54,270 bases of DNA. Source: Bacteroidota bacterium. Its GTDB lineage: Bacteria > Bacteroidota > Bacteroidia > Chitinophagales > JADIYW01. The notes beneath the pieces were generated by a model, which searched no databases, was not told where the DNA came from, and saw nothing but the letters and a program-made list of their open reading frames with translations. Shown here one piece after another: positions 1 to 7,676 of this stretch. Made by a program: the position numbers and the translations under genes. The stretch spans positions 1-54,270 of the forward strand of contig JAGQYE010000045.1 of assembly GCA_020436225.1 (NCBI GenBank). The letters run 5' to 3'. Each line of letters opens with the position of its first letter. Position 1 is the first letter of the stretch.

Positions 1-124
1 AAGTAAAAAACTAATTTCTACATAATTCTATTTTTTTTGATATATTTATAGTTACAAACCAAAAATAAAACTATAAGAAACCAATTCTTCTTTATATAAA
101 TCATGTTTCTTATTTTTTTTGAGG

Positions 125-146
125 TTTGATATTATTTGATATCAAA
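125..146. promoter_or_regulatory. Palindrome in the leader of the first operon
   Basis: TTTGATATCAAA at 135-146 is a perfect 12-bp palindrome, and its left half TTTGATAT is repeated directly at 125-132. It ends 17 bp before the ATG at 164. This is the position expected for a promoter or operator, but no exact TAnnTTTG box can be placed, so the role is inferred only from symmetry and position. The rest of 1-163 is AT-rich and shows no gene. Confidence 0.35.
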
Positions 147-163
147 AGAAGACAATACTATTT

Positions 164-553
164 ATGAAAACTAATTTAAAGTTCTTACCTGTAGTCATTG
201 TAATAATTTCATTAGCATTTGCCGGCATTGGCATATTTTCCATTTATTCAGGTACAGGCATTTCTGACAAAGAAAAAGTAAAAATTATCCAAACAGGAAT
301 TCCATGTGAAGCCACTTTACTTTCTATTGATAGAACAGGAAATATTGTAAACAATATTCATCAATATAAATTTAAATTCAATATTACTGATTCTACAAAC
401 TATACATTTATATATACCGAAAAAAAACTCATTGACCCAATTTATATGTCGAGTATAAAAATTGGAATGAAAATACCAGCATTTTATAACAAAGAAAACA
501 AAGAAGAAGTAGCAATACTTTGGAAAAAAGTTGGCATTGGAAATGCCTTTTGA
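164..553 (+). CDS. Small membrane-anchored protein, DUF3592-like, function unknown
   Basis: The 129-residue product has one N-terminal membrane segment (about residues 8-28) followed by a soluble domain of about 100 residues. The soluble part has the look of DUF3592 proteins: a short beta-rich domain with an 'ATLLSIDRTG' strand-turn, a 'YKFKFNI' strand and a 'MKIPAFYNKEN' strand near the end. That assignment is by eye and tentative. The ATG at 164 is the first in frame and is followed directly by the membrane segment. It lies 32 bp upstream of lemA on the same strand and is probably cotranscribed with it. No catalytic motif is visible, so no function is proposed. Confidence 0.6.
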   Translation: MKTNLKFLPVVIVIISLAFAGIGIFSIYSGTGISDKEKVKIIQTGIPCEATLLSIDRTGNIVNNIHQYKFKFNITDSTNYTFIYTEKKLIDPIYMSSIKIGMKIPAFYNKENKEEVAILWKKVGIGNAF

Positions 554-585
554 AAAATCGAATTATAAACTAAAAAATTATTACT

Positions 586-1179
586 ATGCTTACTATTATT
601 ATTGCCATTGGAAGTCTTGTCGGATTAATTCTTGCAGGTTTATTCTTAATTTCTGTATTCAATAAATTTGTCAGTAACAAAAATATTGTAAAAGATGCCT
701 TCAGTAATATTGATGTCTTTCTCAAAAAGCGACATGACTTAATTCCCAATCTTGTCAATACCGTTAAAGGTTATGCCGAACACGAAAAAGATACACTTGA
801 ACGAGTCATTCAAGCGCGCAACCAAGCAATCAATGTATCTTCATCTACTGATATTAATGCACGCATTGCAGCAGAAAATACTCTTCAACAAGCACTTAGA
901 AGTATCTTTGCGCTGAGCGAAGCATACCCAAATTTAAAAGCCGATGCTTCATTTATAAATTTCCAAAATGAGCTTTCTCAACTTGAAGAAGAAATCAGCA
1001 GAAGCAGAAAATATTACAACGCAACAGTTCGAGATAACAACACCTATGGTGAAAGTTTTCCTGCAGTTTTATTTAAAAATATTTTTGGCTATCAACACTT
1101 TGATTTCTTTGAAGCAAATACTGAAGAAAGAGAAAATGTTACAGTTGATTTTTCTAAGTCTGAAGATAAAAATCAATGA
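586..1179 (+). CDS. lemA: LemA family membrane protein
   Basis: The 197-residue product has one N-terminal membrane helix (about residues 3-25) and then the LemA helical domain. The family hallmark 'KKRHDLIPNLVNTVKGYAEH' is at about residues 47-66, followed by 'RVIQARNQAI' and the 'RKYYNATVRDNNTY' segment near residue 140. Length fits the family (about 185-200). LemA proteins are membrane-anchored helical bundles whose biochemical role is unsettled. The stop overlaps the next start as ATGA, so the downstream DUF2207 protein is likely translationally coupled. This lemA-DUF2207 pairing recurs widely in bacteria and suggests the two act together at the envelope; that is inference. Confidence 0.93.
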   Translation: MLTIIIAIGSLVGLILAGLFLISVFNKFVSNKNIVKDAFSNIDVFLKKRHDLIPNLVNTVKGYAEHEKDTLERVIQARNQAINVSSSTDINARIAAENTLQQALRSIFALSEAYPNLKADASFINFQNELSQLEEEISRSRKYYNATVRDNNTYGESFPAVLFKNIFGYQHFDFFEANTEERENVTVDFSKSEDKNQ

Positions 1180-3212
1180 AAAAGATTGCATTATATTGTT
1201 CCTTTATTTTTGTTTTTTTGCTTTTGCTTTTTCATACAACTGCATTAACTCAACCACACGATAAACATATCAATTCATATCTTGATAGCATAAAAACCGT
1301 CCGAGAAAATGAAAATCGATTAAAAAATGAATATTTAAAATCCGAAGATGTCGTTGTAAAAAAATTTCACACGAAAATTGATTTATATCCGCAAGAAGGT
1401 TATTTTTTAGTGGAAGAAAATTATGACATACAATTTAATAAGGAAAGGCACGGAATTTATAGAAATATTCCTTTGGTTTATCAATTAAACAATGTAACAA
1501 CATCAACCCAACAAAATACAAACTCTAATAAATTTTGGGCACAGCAACCAAATGATTATAGAATTACGATAGATAAAATTGATGTACTAAATGAAACAAA
1601 TAGAATTTCTGGAGGTAGATTCACATCTACACTCAATATTCGCATTGGTGATGCCGATAAATATGTTTCAGGTGAAAAACACTATACTATAAAATATCGA
1701 GTAAAAAATGCCATTCTGTTTGACGATTCCGCATGTTATTTTTATTGGAATACGACAGGTTCATTTTGGGAATTTCCATTTTTAGAATCAAGCTTTGAGG
1801 TTCATATTCCTAATCAACCAAACATACAATATTATGTCTATAATGGCTATGTTGGCGAACATACTACTCAAGCACAATTTGAATATAAAGATGGTATCTT
1901 ATCCGGAAAATCAAACATTGTTTTAGGGCAAGGAAAGGATATGACTGTCTTACTCAAATTGCCTCCAACATATTTTAAACCACCTACAGCACTACAGTTA
2001 TGGTGGCGCAGTTACGGTTGGATAATTTTTCCATTTCTTGCATTTTTTATTTTCTTTTTGATATGGTTTATTTGGGGACGCGACAATAAACCGGTAAAAG
2101 TAGTTGAATATTTTCCTCCTAAAGATATTGACCCTGCATTGGCTGGCTATCTTACCGACACTGATGCTGATACAAAAGATATTTTATCTTTAATTCCATA
2201 TTGGGGTAAACAAGGATTTTTAAAAATAGAAAGTTTAAACAAAGAAGAAAAAACAGAAAAAAAATGGTATTCAATTTTTCCTTCATCTAATCCACAAGTT
2301 CACTTAGGATTTATTTATTTCTTTGGTTCAATTTTTGGGATTTATATCTTGTCAACATCACTGTCCCCAAATTATTTTTGGTATATAGTAAGCATAATTG
2401 GTGGCTTCTCTCCTTTTATTATTGTAGCATTAATTATTATTTATAAGAAAGCGAAAAGTATAAAACAAAATGATTTTAAATTGTATAAACTTCAAGAATT
2501 ACCTAATAATGTAAATCAATATGAAAATACCATATTTTACGGACTATTTAGCGAAGGAAATGTAATAAAAATGAGCAGTTTGAAGGATAAATTTTATTCA
2601 AAAATGATAAAAGCAAAATCAGAACTTGCTGATATAAGCAATAAAATGTTCTTCACAACCTATTCTAAAAAAATAGTAATTCTAACTGCAACCTTTTTTA
2701 TTTTATATGGAATGATAGGTGGCATTTTAGTGGCATCATTGTTAAATATTTTTGGTGGAGTTCTATTATTTCTTACCTGCATAGGATTAAGTTTCTTTTC
2801 AGGAATTATGCGTAAACGTGTGGTTGCCGGCGATGAGGCTTTACAAAAGGTAGAAGGATTTAGAATGTTTATTGAGAAAGCCAAAAAAGACGAGTTGACT
2901 TGGCTGTTAAAAGAAAATCCTAATTATTTCGACGACACACTTGCTTATGCTGTTGCTTTTGGTTTCGCAGATAAATACTGTAACAAATTTGAAGGCTTAA
3001 TAGCTAAAGCGCCTGAATGGTATGGAGGAAATTATTCGCATTTTTCTATGAGCAATTTTTCTACTTCTTTTAATGCTACGATGCTCAAAGCAAGTACTAC
3101 AATGGTTAGTAGTCCCGCATCATCAGGTAGTGGTGGTAGTTACGGTGGCGGATTTAGTGGTGGTGGATTTAGTGGCGGTGGCTTCGGCGGCGGCGGCGGC
3201 GGCTCTTGGTAG
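1176..3212 (+). CDS. DUF2207 domain membrane protein with Gly-rich C-terminus
   Basis: The 678-residue product begins with a signal-type hydrophobic segment (residues 5-22). An extracytoplasmic DUF2207 domain of about 200 residues follows ('EENYDIQFNKERHGIYRNIP' near residue 90). A membrane helix lies near residues 283-301, two more near 385-430 and a pair near 505-545. The tail is glycine-rich and ends in GGGGGGSW, a feature shared by many DUF2207 proteins, which often end in Gly runs after a 'TFGGGSFSGGG'-like stretch. The ATG overlaps the lemA stop (ATGA). The family has no established biochemical activity. The G-rich tail raises local GC sharply over the last 80 bp, but this is coding rather than a foreign insert. 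Confidence 0.88.
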   Translation: MKKIALYCSFIFVFLLLLFHTTALTQPHDKHINSYLDSIKTVRENENRLKNEYLKSEDVVVKKFHTKIDLYPQEGYFLVEENYDIQFNKERHGIYRNIPLVYQLNNVTTSTQQNTNSNKFWAQQPNDYRITIDKIDVLNETNRISGGRFTSTLNIRIGDADKYVSGEKHYTIKYRVKNAILFDDSACYFYWNTTGSFWEFPFLESSFEVHIPNQPNIQYYVYNGYVGEHTTQAQFEYKDGILSGKSNIVLGQGKDMTVLLKLPPTYFKPPTALQLWWRSYGWIIFPFLAFFIFFLIWFIWGRDNKPVKVVEYFPPKDIDPALAGYLTDTDADTKDILSLIPYWGKQGFLKIESLNKEEKTEKKWYSIFPSSNPQVHLGFIYFFGSIFGIYILSTSLSPNYFWYIVSIIGGFSPFIIVALIIIYKKAKSIKQNDFKLYKLQELPNNVNQYENTIFYGLFSEGNVIKMSSLKDKFYSKMIKAKSELADISNKMFFTTYSKKIVILTATFFILYGMIGGILVASLLNIFGGVLLFLTCIGLSFFSGIMRKRVVAGDEALQKVEGFRMFIEKAKKDELTWLLKENPNYFDDTLAYAVAFGFADKYCNKFEGLIAKAPEWYGGNYSHFSMSNFSTSFNATMLKASTTMVSSPASSGSGGSYGGGFSGGGFSGGGFGGGGGGSW

Positions 3213-3323
3213 AGAAATACTTTTGATTTAAGGGTTGTTAATGTAATTGGAAAATTAGATTATTAAACACAATTGATAAACGAATAATTAGTAGGAATAG
3301 CAATGTGCCTTTTTACGTGGAAT

Positions 3324-3342
3324 CCTGCCTACGGCAGGCAGG
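3324..3342. repeat. GC-richer hairpin in the intergenic region before hipT (REP-like)
   Basis: CCTGCCT (3324-3330) and AGGCAGG (3336-3342) form a perfect 7-bp stem with a 5-nt loop. The surrounding 3290-3450 is clearly richer in G and C than its AT-rich flanks and holds no open frame of useful length. Hairpins of the CCTGCC/GGCAGG type recur in many Bacteroidota intergenic regions, as I remember them. I therefore read this as a repetitive extragenic element or decayed mobile remnant in the gap between the convergent DUF2207 gene and hipT; only one copy is in this window. Confidence 0.5.
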
Positions 3343-3488
3343 TGCAAAAAGCATGACAAAGGAAATGGGCTGCGAGCCACAGATGCGGTATTAGGGTTGG
3401 TATTTGCATAGCAACCGTATAAGCCTACATTAAAGCATTGCGATTTATGTTTTATCTGTAAAATTTACTTTTGGTAAAAAGAGTCTAT

Positions 3489-4490
3489 TTAGGCATTAAG
3501 AAAATTTATCTTTCTATAATAAGACAATATGTATGTCTTTTTTGAAGTATTATTTAAAAACGAATGGTGTATCAATGTTTCTACTATTGGTTGTTTTTCT
3601 AAAAAAGGCTGTATTATCCTTTCAACTCTGTTCTCCATTACTCCGATACGTTTTGCAAATTCTACAAAATCCGCTTTAGCAGGATACGCATTCTTTTTAT
3701 ATGAACCGCTTCTGAAATCATCAGAAAACAATCCTTGCTCCAATGCAAAACCTGTATCATTAACATGAAGAGATGTATTAACTAAATCATAAGCCGGACT
3801 CAGAATATAATCACCTTTAGTTGTTTCCAATAATGAAAAGTTCTTCAAATGTGCGTCTCCGTTTGAAAAAACATAATTGAAAAGCACCAATGCAAAATAT
3901 TTTTCAATTTCCACTCTCCATGCAGGAACAAATTTCTGAATTAATTCACCTATTTCTTGATAACTATATTTATACTTAAAATCTGGACCAGCATTGTCTT
4001 TTGTTTTACCCGCCAATGATGCAAAATCTTCTTTTCCCCACTTTGTTTTATCATCCTTTACATCAAATCGTTTTGTTATATAAGCCGGAATGCCATTATT
4101 AAAAAAGATCATAGCATTTTCTGCCGTATTGATTTTATATACCTGCTTTGCAATTTGCATAGTTAAGTGTTCATTTGCAGGCACCTGTCCAACATTCTTT
4201 AAATCTCGTGGTATAGGTTTTAATATATAAGTACCTTGTTCTCCAAGATTAGTTAATCTTAAATTATTTTTATCTAAGAGTAAACTTAGTTTTTCCTGAA
4301 CACCTGATATGGAAATACGTTTACGATTTTCAAGAAACTGTTCAGAATCCGCATCATCTTTCATATACGCATAAGGTAAAACGTGATATACCTTCTTGCC
4401 ATTAAATACTGCACGTAAGCATTTTGGGCTATATGTATTAAAACCCTCGGCCAAAGTACCAGGACAATATTTTAAATCATCTATATTCAT
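3489..4490 (-). CDS. hipT: HipT-type Ser/Thr kinase toxin (HipA C-terminal kinase)
   Basis: The 333-residue product is a HipA-fold kinase lacking the usual HipA N-subdomain, which is encoded separately by the gene just upstream. The loop 'RISISGVQEK' (residues 59-68) carries a Ser-Ile-Ser pair at 60-62, matching the two-serine autophosphorylation motif described for enteropathogenic E. coli HipT. The catalytic loop 'NGDAHLKN' (D212) and the metal-binding 'SPAYD' (D235) are intact, so the kinase looks active. Family kinases phosphorylate aminoacyl-tRNA synthetases; the target here is unknown. The start chosen is the ATG overlapping the hipS stop as ATGA. An in-frame ATG 12 bp upstream (4502) is possible and would give a 16-bp overlap. 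The gene is last in a hipB-hipS-hipT operon. Confidence 0.88.
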   Translation of the reverse strand: MNIDDLKYCPGTLAEGFNTYSPKCLRAVFNGKKVYHVLPYAYMKDDADSEQFLENRKRISISGVQEKLSLLLDKNNLRLTNLGEQGTYILKPIPRDLKNVGQVPANEHLTMQIAKQVYKINTAENAMIFFNNGIPAYITKRFDVKDDKTKWGKEDFASLAGKTKDNAGPDFKYKYSYQEIGELIQKFVPAWRVEIEKYFALVLFNYVFSNGDAHLKNFSLLETTKGDYILSPAYDLVNTSLHVNDTGFALEQGLFSDDFRSGSYKKNAYPAKADFVEFAKRIGVMENRVERIIQPFLEKQPIVETLIHHSFLNNTSKKTYILSYYRKINFLNA

Positions 4491-4816
4491 TCGTTTGAAC
4501 ATGCTTTTACCGTTATTGCTCCAATAGTATCATATTGAGCAGTTGCTATTAGAAATCCGAAACTATCCTCTTCATCAATCTTCAATTGTATGCTCTGTAA
4601 CTTTTTATTTACACCTTCACTCAACATATTATAGAAGAATGGAAATAAATATTCAGAATTGTATTCCTGTTGTGATTTAGGAAGTGTTAAACTTATTGCC
4701 GGACAATTTGTATCATAAAAATATTTATCATCATATCTAAACAGATAGGAAGTTCTACTTTCTTCAGTTAGAGTACCTGCCAATAGCCCATTGCGATATA
4801 CATTTGCTTTTCGCAT
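4487..4816 (-). CDS. hipS: HipS-type protein (stand-alone HipA N-terminal subdomain)
   Basis: The 109-residue product corresponds to the HipA N-subdomain 1 (Couple_hipA). It opens with 'KANVYRNGLLAGTL', holds 'AISLTLPKSQQEY', then the hallmark 'FPFFYNMLSEG' and ends in 'FGFLIATAQYDTIGAI'. In ordinary HipA this domain is fused to the kinase; here it is a separate gene between hipB and the kinase. In the tripartite HipBST system of E. coli, HipS is the part that neutralises the HipT kinase, so an antitoxin role is the best inference. It starts 3 bp after the hipB stop and its stop overlaps the hipT ATG (ATGA), so the three genes should be made in coupled fashion. Confidence 0.87.
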   Translation of the reverse strand: MRKANVYRNGLLAGTLTEESRTSYLFRYDDKYFYDTNCPAISLTLPKSQQEYNSEYLFPFFYNMLSEGVNKKLQSIQLKIDEEDSFGFLIATAQYDTIGAITVKACSNE

Positions 4817-4819
4817 TTA

Positions 4820-5029
4820 TTACTTTGTTTTTATTACATCTACATTTAATTCCAATCCTAACACATTCAATAATTTATTTAATACAGAAAATGATGGATT
4901 TCCTTCTCCTTTCTCATACCTTATTACAGTGCCTTTAGTTACATTGGCTAATTCAGCTAAGTCCGTTTGGGTAATATCCAATTCGTTCCTTCTGTTTTTT
5001 AATACTATGCCTATTTCTATAAGGTTCAT
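4820..5029 (-). CDS. hipB: HipB-like XRE-family DNA-binding protein
   Basis: The 69-residue product is a compact helix-turn-helix protein: 'VLKNRRNELDITQTDLAELANVTKGTVIRYE' is split over two helices of the XRE fold, with 'GNPSFSVLNKLLNVLGLEL' completing the five-helix bundle. The open frame extends 54 codons further upstream, but that stretch is hydrophobic, Tyr/Ile-rich and translates the operator repeats, so the ATG at 5029 is chosen. In hip operons HipB represses its own promoter and may assist neutralisation of the kinase. The operator-like repeats at 5030-5171 immediately upstream fit autoregulation. Confidence 0.88.
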   Translation of the reverse strand: MNLIEIGIVLKNRRNELDITQTDLAELANVTKGTVIRYEKGEGNPSFSVLNKLLNVLGLELNVDVIKTK

Positions 5030-5171
5030 TATATCGAACTTTTGATGTAAAATTACTTCATTCTTAGGATTTATGCAAATAAAAGTTCGATATATAATAC
5101 TTTTAGTATAATAATAAGAAAAATGAAGAAGATAGGATATAAATAGTTCGATATAATATACTTTTGGTATA
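5030..5171 (-). promoter_or_regulatory. hipBST promoter/operator array
   Basis: Two 27-bp direct repeats lie at 5084-5110 and 5145-5171 (24 of 27 positions match by eye). Each begins AGTTCGATATA and ends in a palindrome, ATAC-N5-GTAT at 5097-5109 and TATAC-N5-GTATA at 5157-5171. The first 14 bases around the left repeat, AAAAGTTCGATATA (5081-5094), recur perfectly inverted at 5030-5043, abutting the hipB start codon. A near-consensus -7 box (TTTATTTG on the minus strand, 5076-5083) lies between the inverted copies. Repeats this close to an XRE repressor gene are most simply HipB operators; binding is not shown. Confidence 0.6.
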
Positions 5172-5258
5172 CTCATATTGACTATAACCATTTGTATGGA
5201 TATAATTAGAAATAGGTTTATTTATAAGAAATAAAGAGAAACAGAATAATATATTTCT

Positions 5259-5302
5259 GGTGACCTAAAATGGAATAAAAAAAGGTCACCGAATAGGTCA
5301 CC
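5259..5302. repeat. Three copies of GGTGACC/GGTCACC
   Basis: GGTGACC occurs at 5259-5265 and its inverse GGTCACC at 5284-5290 and 5296-5302. The first copy can pair with either of the other two, giving two mutually exclusive 7-bp hairpins. The cluster lies between the hipBST operators and the tRNA-Ser terminator, upstream of hipB on its strand. Function is unknown; it could be a protein-binding site or part of a transcript upstream of hipB. Confidence 0.45.
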
Positions 5303-5348
5303 TAAATAATAAGATTTGTCGTACTTTTTGTGTTTTTGGTTTAACTAA

Positions 5349-5381
5349 AAAGTCCTGTAATCAATAGATTTACAGGACTTT
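5349..5381 (-). terminator. Rho-independent terminator of tRNA-Ser
   Basis: AAAGTCCTGTAA (5349-5360) pairs perfectly with TTACAGGACTTT (5370-5381) over 12 bp with a 9-nt loop. On the minus strand the stem is followed by a T-rich run, and it sits 24 bp beyond the 3' end of tRNA-Ser. Confidence 0.85.
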
Positions 5382-5404
5382 AGTTGAATTTGAATAAGAA
5401 TCAG

Positions 5405-5489
5405 CAGAGAGAGAGGGATTCGAACCCCCGGACCTGTTACAGTCAACGGTTTTCAAGACCGCCGCATTCGACCGCTCTGCCATCTCTCT
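5405..5489 (-). tRNA. tRNA-Ser(TGA)
   Basis: The 85-nt minus-strand sequence folds as a class II tRNA. The acceptor stem AGAGAGA/TCTCTCT is perfect, the anticodon loop is CTTGAAA (anticodon TGA, reading UCN codons), there is a long variable arm, and the T loop is TTCGAAT. The discriminator base is G, as expected for serine. The CCA end is not encoded (the 3' flank reads CTGA). Confidence 0.96.
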
Positions 5490-5495
5490 GTTCAA

Positions 5496-5527
5496 CCGAA
5501 ATATTTCTATTTCGGCTCGCAAATATA
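5496..5527 (-). promoter_or_regulatory. tRNA-Ser promoter -7 box and leader hairpin
   Basis: A TATATTTG -7 box lies at 5520-5527 on the minus strand. Between it and the mature tRNA end, CCGAAATA and TATTTCGG (5496-5503 and 5508-5515) form a perfect 8-bp stem closed by a GAAA tetraloop on the transcribed strand. The hairpin could be a processing signal in the precursor; no clear TTG -33 element is at the usual distance. Confidence 0.6.
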
Positions 5528-5575
5528 CAACACATTTTTTGATTTAAAAACAAGTTCTATCGCATTATTCAAAAA

Positions 5576-5602
5576 AAATCACGCATAATTGCTGCGTGAT
5601 TT
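5576..5602 (-). terminator. metK terminator
   Basis: AAATCACGCA (5576-5585) pairs perfectly with TGCGTGATTT (5593-5602) over a 7-nt loop. The minus strand then runs into a stretch of T (A run at 5571-5578 on the plus strand), 23 bp beyond the metK stop. Confidence 0.88.
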
Positions 5603-5624
5603 CTTTATTAAATAGAGACAATAA

Positions 5625-6905
5625 TTATTTCAAATTAAATGCTTTTTTCACTTTGTCCACGTAATCCAATTTCTCCCAAGTAAACAATTCTACTTGAACT
5701 TTTTTCTCGTTTTCTTTTCCTTTATTGAAAACTTTAGTAACAACTTCATTTTTTCTGCCCATGTGTCCATAAGCTGCTGTTTCGCTATAAATTGGATTTC
5801 TCAATTTAAAACGTTGCTCAATCGCATAAGGTCGCATATCAAATATTTTTTCAGCAATTTTTGCAATCTCGCCATCGGTCATATTCACTTTTGCAGTTCC
5901 GTTTGTATCTACAAATAATCCGCAAGGTTTTGCCACGCCGATAGCATAAGAAACTTGAACTAACACTTCATCGGCAACGCCGGCAGCAACTAAGTTTTTA
6001 GCGATATGACGTGTAGCATACGCCGCACTTCTATCAACTTTACTTGGATCTTTTCCGGAGAATGCACCACCGCCGTGTGCCCCTTTTCCACCATAAGTAT
6101 CTACAATAATTTTTCTTCCAGTCAAACCGGTATCACCGTGAGGACCACCAATCACAAATTTTCCGGTTGGATTGATATGATAAGTAATTTTATCATTGAA
6201 TAATTTTTGAATAGATGGTTTCAATTGTTTTTTAACACGTGGAATAATTACATCGATAATATCTTTCTTAATTTTTGCCAACATCTTCGCATCGGCATCA
6301 AAATCATCGTGTTGGGTAGAAACCACTATTGTATCAATTCGAATTGGTTTGTTGTTGTCATCATACTCAATAGTTACTTGACTTTTCGCATCGGGACGCA
6401 AATATTTCAACTCTTTTCCTGCTCTGCGTGTTTTAGATAATTCTTGCAAAATTTTATGCGCAATATCTAATGCTAACGGCATGTAATTGTCGGTTTCTTT
6501 AGTAGCATATCCAAACATCATGCCTTGGTCGCCCGCTCCTTGTGCATTAGCTTTGGTTTCAAAATCTTGTTTTTTAGATTTTCTATCTACACCTTGATTG
6601 ATGTCGGAAGATTGCTCATGAATTGCTGAAAAGATTCCACAAGAATTGGCTTCAAACATATATTCTGATTTTGTGTAACCAATTTTTTTGATTACTTCTC
6701 TTGCAATTTCTTGAACATCTAAATAGGCTTTCGATTTTACTTCTCCGGCTAATACTACTTGTCCTGTAGTTACTAATGTTTCACAAGCTACTTTTGATTG
6801 TGAATCATACGCTAAGAAATTATCAATTAGTGCATCAGAAATTTGATCGGCTACTTTATCGGGATGACCTTCTGAAACTGACTCAGATGTAAATAAATAA
6901 GGCAT
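5625..6905 (-). CDS. metK: S-adenosylmethionine synthase
   Basis: MetK makes S-adenosylmethionine from methionine and ATP in the cytoplasm. The 426-residue product has the family N-terminus '[21 protein letters not shown]', the ATP-binding '[12 protein letters not shown]' near residue 123, the '[20 protein letters not shown]' P-loop-like segment near residue 258, and '[19 protein letters not shown]' that follows it. Length is somewhat above the 384-400 of E. coli-type enzymes, through a C-terminal extension and small inserts, as seen in other Bacteroidota. It has its own promoter and terminator and so appears monocistronic. No SAM riboswitch is recognisable in the short leader. Confidence 0.98.
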   Translation of the reverse strand: MPYLFTSESVSEGHPDKVADQISDALIDNFLAYDSQSKVACETLVTTGQVVLAGEVKSKAYLDVQEIAREVIKKIGYTKSEYMFEANSCGIFSAIHEQSSDINQGVDRKSKKQDFETKANAQGAGDQGMMFGYATKETDNYMPLALDIAHKILQELSKTRRAGKELKYLRPDAKSQVTIEYDDNNKPIRIDTIVVSTQHDDFDADAKMLAKIKKDIIDVIIPRVKKQLKPSIQKLFNDKITYHINPTGKFVIGGPHGDTGLTGRKIIVDTYGGKGAHGGGAFSGKDPSKVDRSAAYATRHIAKNLVAAGVADEVLVQVSYAIGVAKPCGLFVDTNGTAKVNMTDGEIAKIAEKIFDMRPYAIEQRFKLRNPIYSETAAYGHMGRKNEVVTKVFNKGKENEKKVQVELFTWEKLDYVDKVKKAFNLK

Positions 6906-6947
6906 TTTTTTATTATTTAGGTTGAAAAAATTTATTTTTTAACGAAG

Positions 6948-6979
6948 CAAAAGTAGTTAATCTTATAATGAAAACAAAA
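6948..6979 (-). promoter_or_regulatory. metK promoter (Bacteroidota sigma-A type)
   Basis: On the minus strand a TTTTG -33 element (6975-6979) is followed 19 bp later by TACTTTTG (6948-6955), a perfect TAnnTTTG -7 box. The box lies 42 bp upstream of the metK ATG, leaving a short AT-rich leader. Confidence 0.78.
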
Positions 6980-7029
6980 TAAGCAAAGGCTAATAATTTT
7001 ATTCAAAATTTAGAAAGAAAATGAAAATT

Positions 7030-7635
7030 CTATTTAATCTCACAAGTAACTAAACAATCGTTATTTACAAAACCCTGTAAAGTGTCTCCAATTTGTACAG
7101 CACCAACACCTTCCGGCGTTCCTGTATAGATTAAATCGCCTTGTTGTAGCGTAAAAAATTGTGAAATATAACTTACAATTTCATCAAATGAAAAAATAAG
7201 CATAGAAGTATCGCCTTGCTGAACAACATTTCCATTTTTTTGTATAGAAAATGAAATGATTTCGTCTTTATTAATTGGAATAAATTCGCCGATAAATGCT
7301 GAACCATCAAAGCCTTTAGCAATTTCCCAAGGCCAACCTTTTTTCTTTTGTTCAGCTTGAATATCGCGTGCTGTAAAATCAAAACCTATCGTAAATGCAT
7401 CGTAATATTTGTGCGCGAATTTTTTATCAATCTTTTTGCCGTTTTTACAAATGCGAATGACAATCTCGCCTTCATAATGTACATCTTTGGAAAATTCTGG
7501 ATAATAAAAAGCTTGACTATTTTTCAATAATGCAGTTGGTGGTTTCATAAAAATTACCGGATTATCAGGAAAAGCAAAATGCTTCATTTCCTCAATATGT
7601 TTTCTGTAATTTAAACCAACGCAAAATATTTTCAT
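7030..7635 (-). CDS. Fumarylacetoacetate hydrolase (FAH) family protein
   Basis: The 201-residue product is a small single-domain FAH-fold enzyme. It shows 'CVGLNYRKHIEEM' at the N-terminus, the metal-binding 'HYEGEIVI' near residue 53, 'DFTARDIQAEQKKKGWPW' near residue 86, 'AKGFDGSAFIG' and the C-terminal 'TGTPEGVGAV'. Members act as hydrolases, decarboxylases or oxaloacetate tautomerases on 2-keto acids, with a divalent metal held by acidic residues. The substrate cannot be told from sequence. The size is like E. coli YcgM. It follows pth by 41 bp on the same strand and could be cotranscribed with it. Confidence 0.92.
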   Translation of the reverse strand: MKIFCVGLNYRKHIEEMKHFAFPDNPVIFMKPPTALLKNSQAFYYPEFSKDVHYEGEIVIRICKNGKKIDKKFAHKYYDAFTIGFDFTARDIQAEQKKKGWPWEIAKGFDGSAFIGEFIPINKDEIISFSIQKNGNVVQQGDTSMLIFSFDEIVSYISQFFTLQQGDLIYTGTPEGVGAVQIGDTLQGFVNNDCLVTCEIK

Positions 7636-7676
7636 AAGTTAGAATTATAGTAGTGAGATTTGAGAAATTTGAATGT

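Noticed and set aside
968-1264. Frame of 98 codons overlapping the lemA end
   Set aside because: It overlaps lemA and the DUF2207 start in another frame, and both of those have clear family motifs.
3213-5404. Genomic island with att repeats at tRNA-Ser
   Set aside because: The hip operon lies beyond the tRNA 3' end, but I found no second copy of the tRNA 3' sequence and no integrase, so integration at this tRNA is not supported.
6906-7029. SAM riboswitch upstream of metK
   Set aside because: The leader is too short (about 40 nt after the -7 box) and AT-rich, with no conserved helix set.
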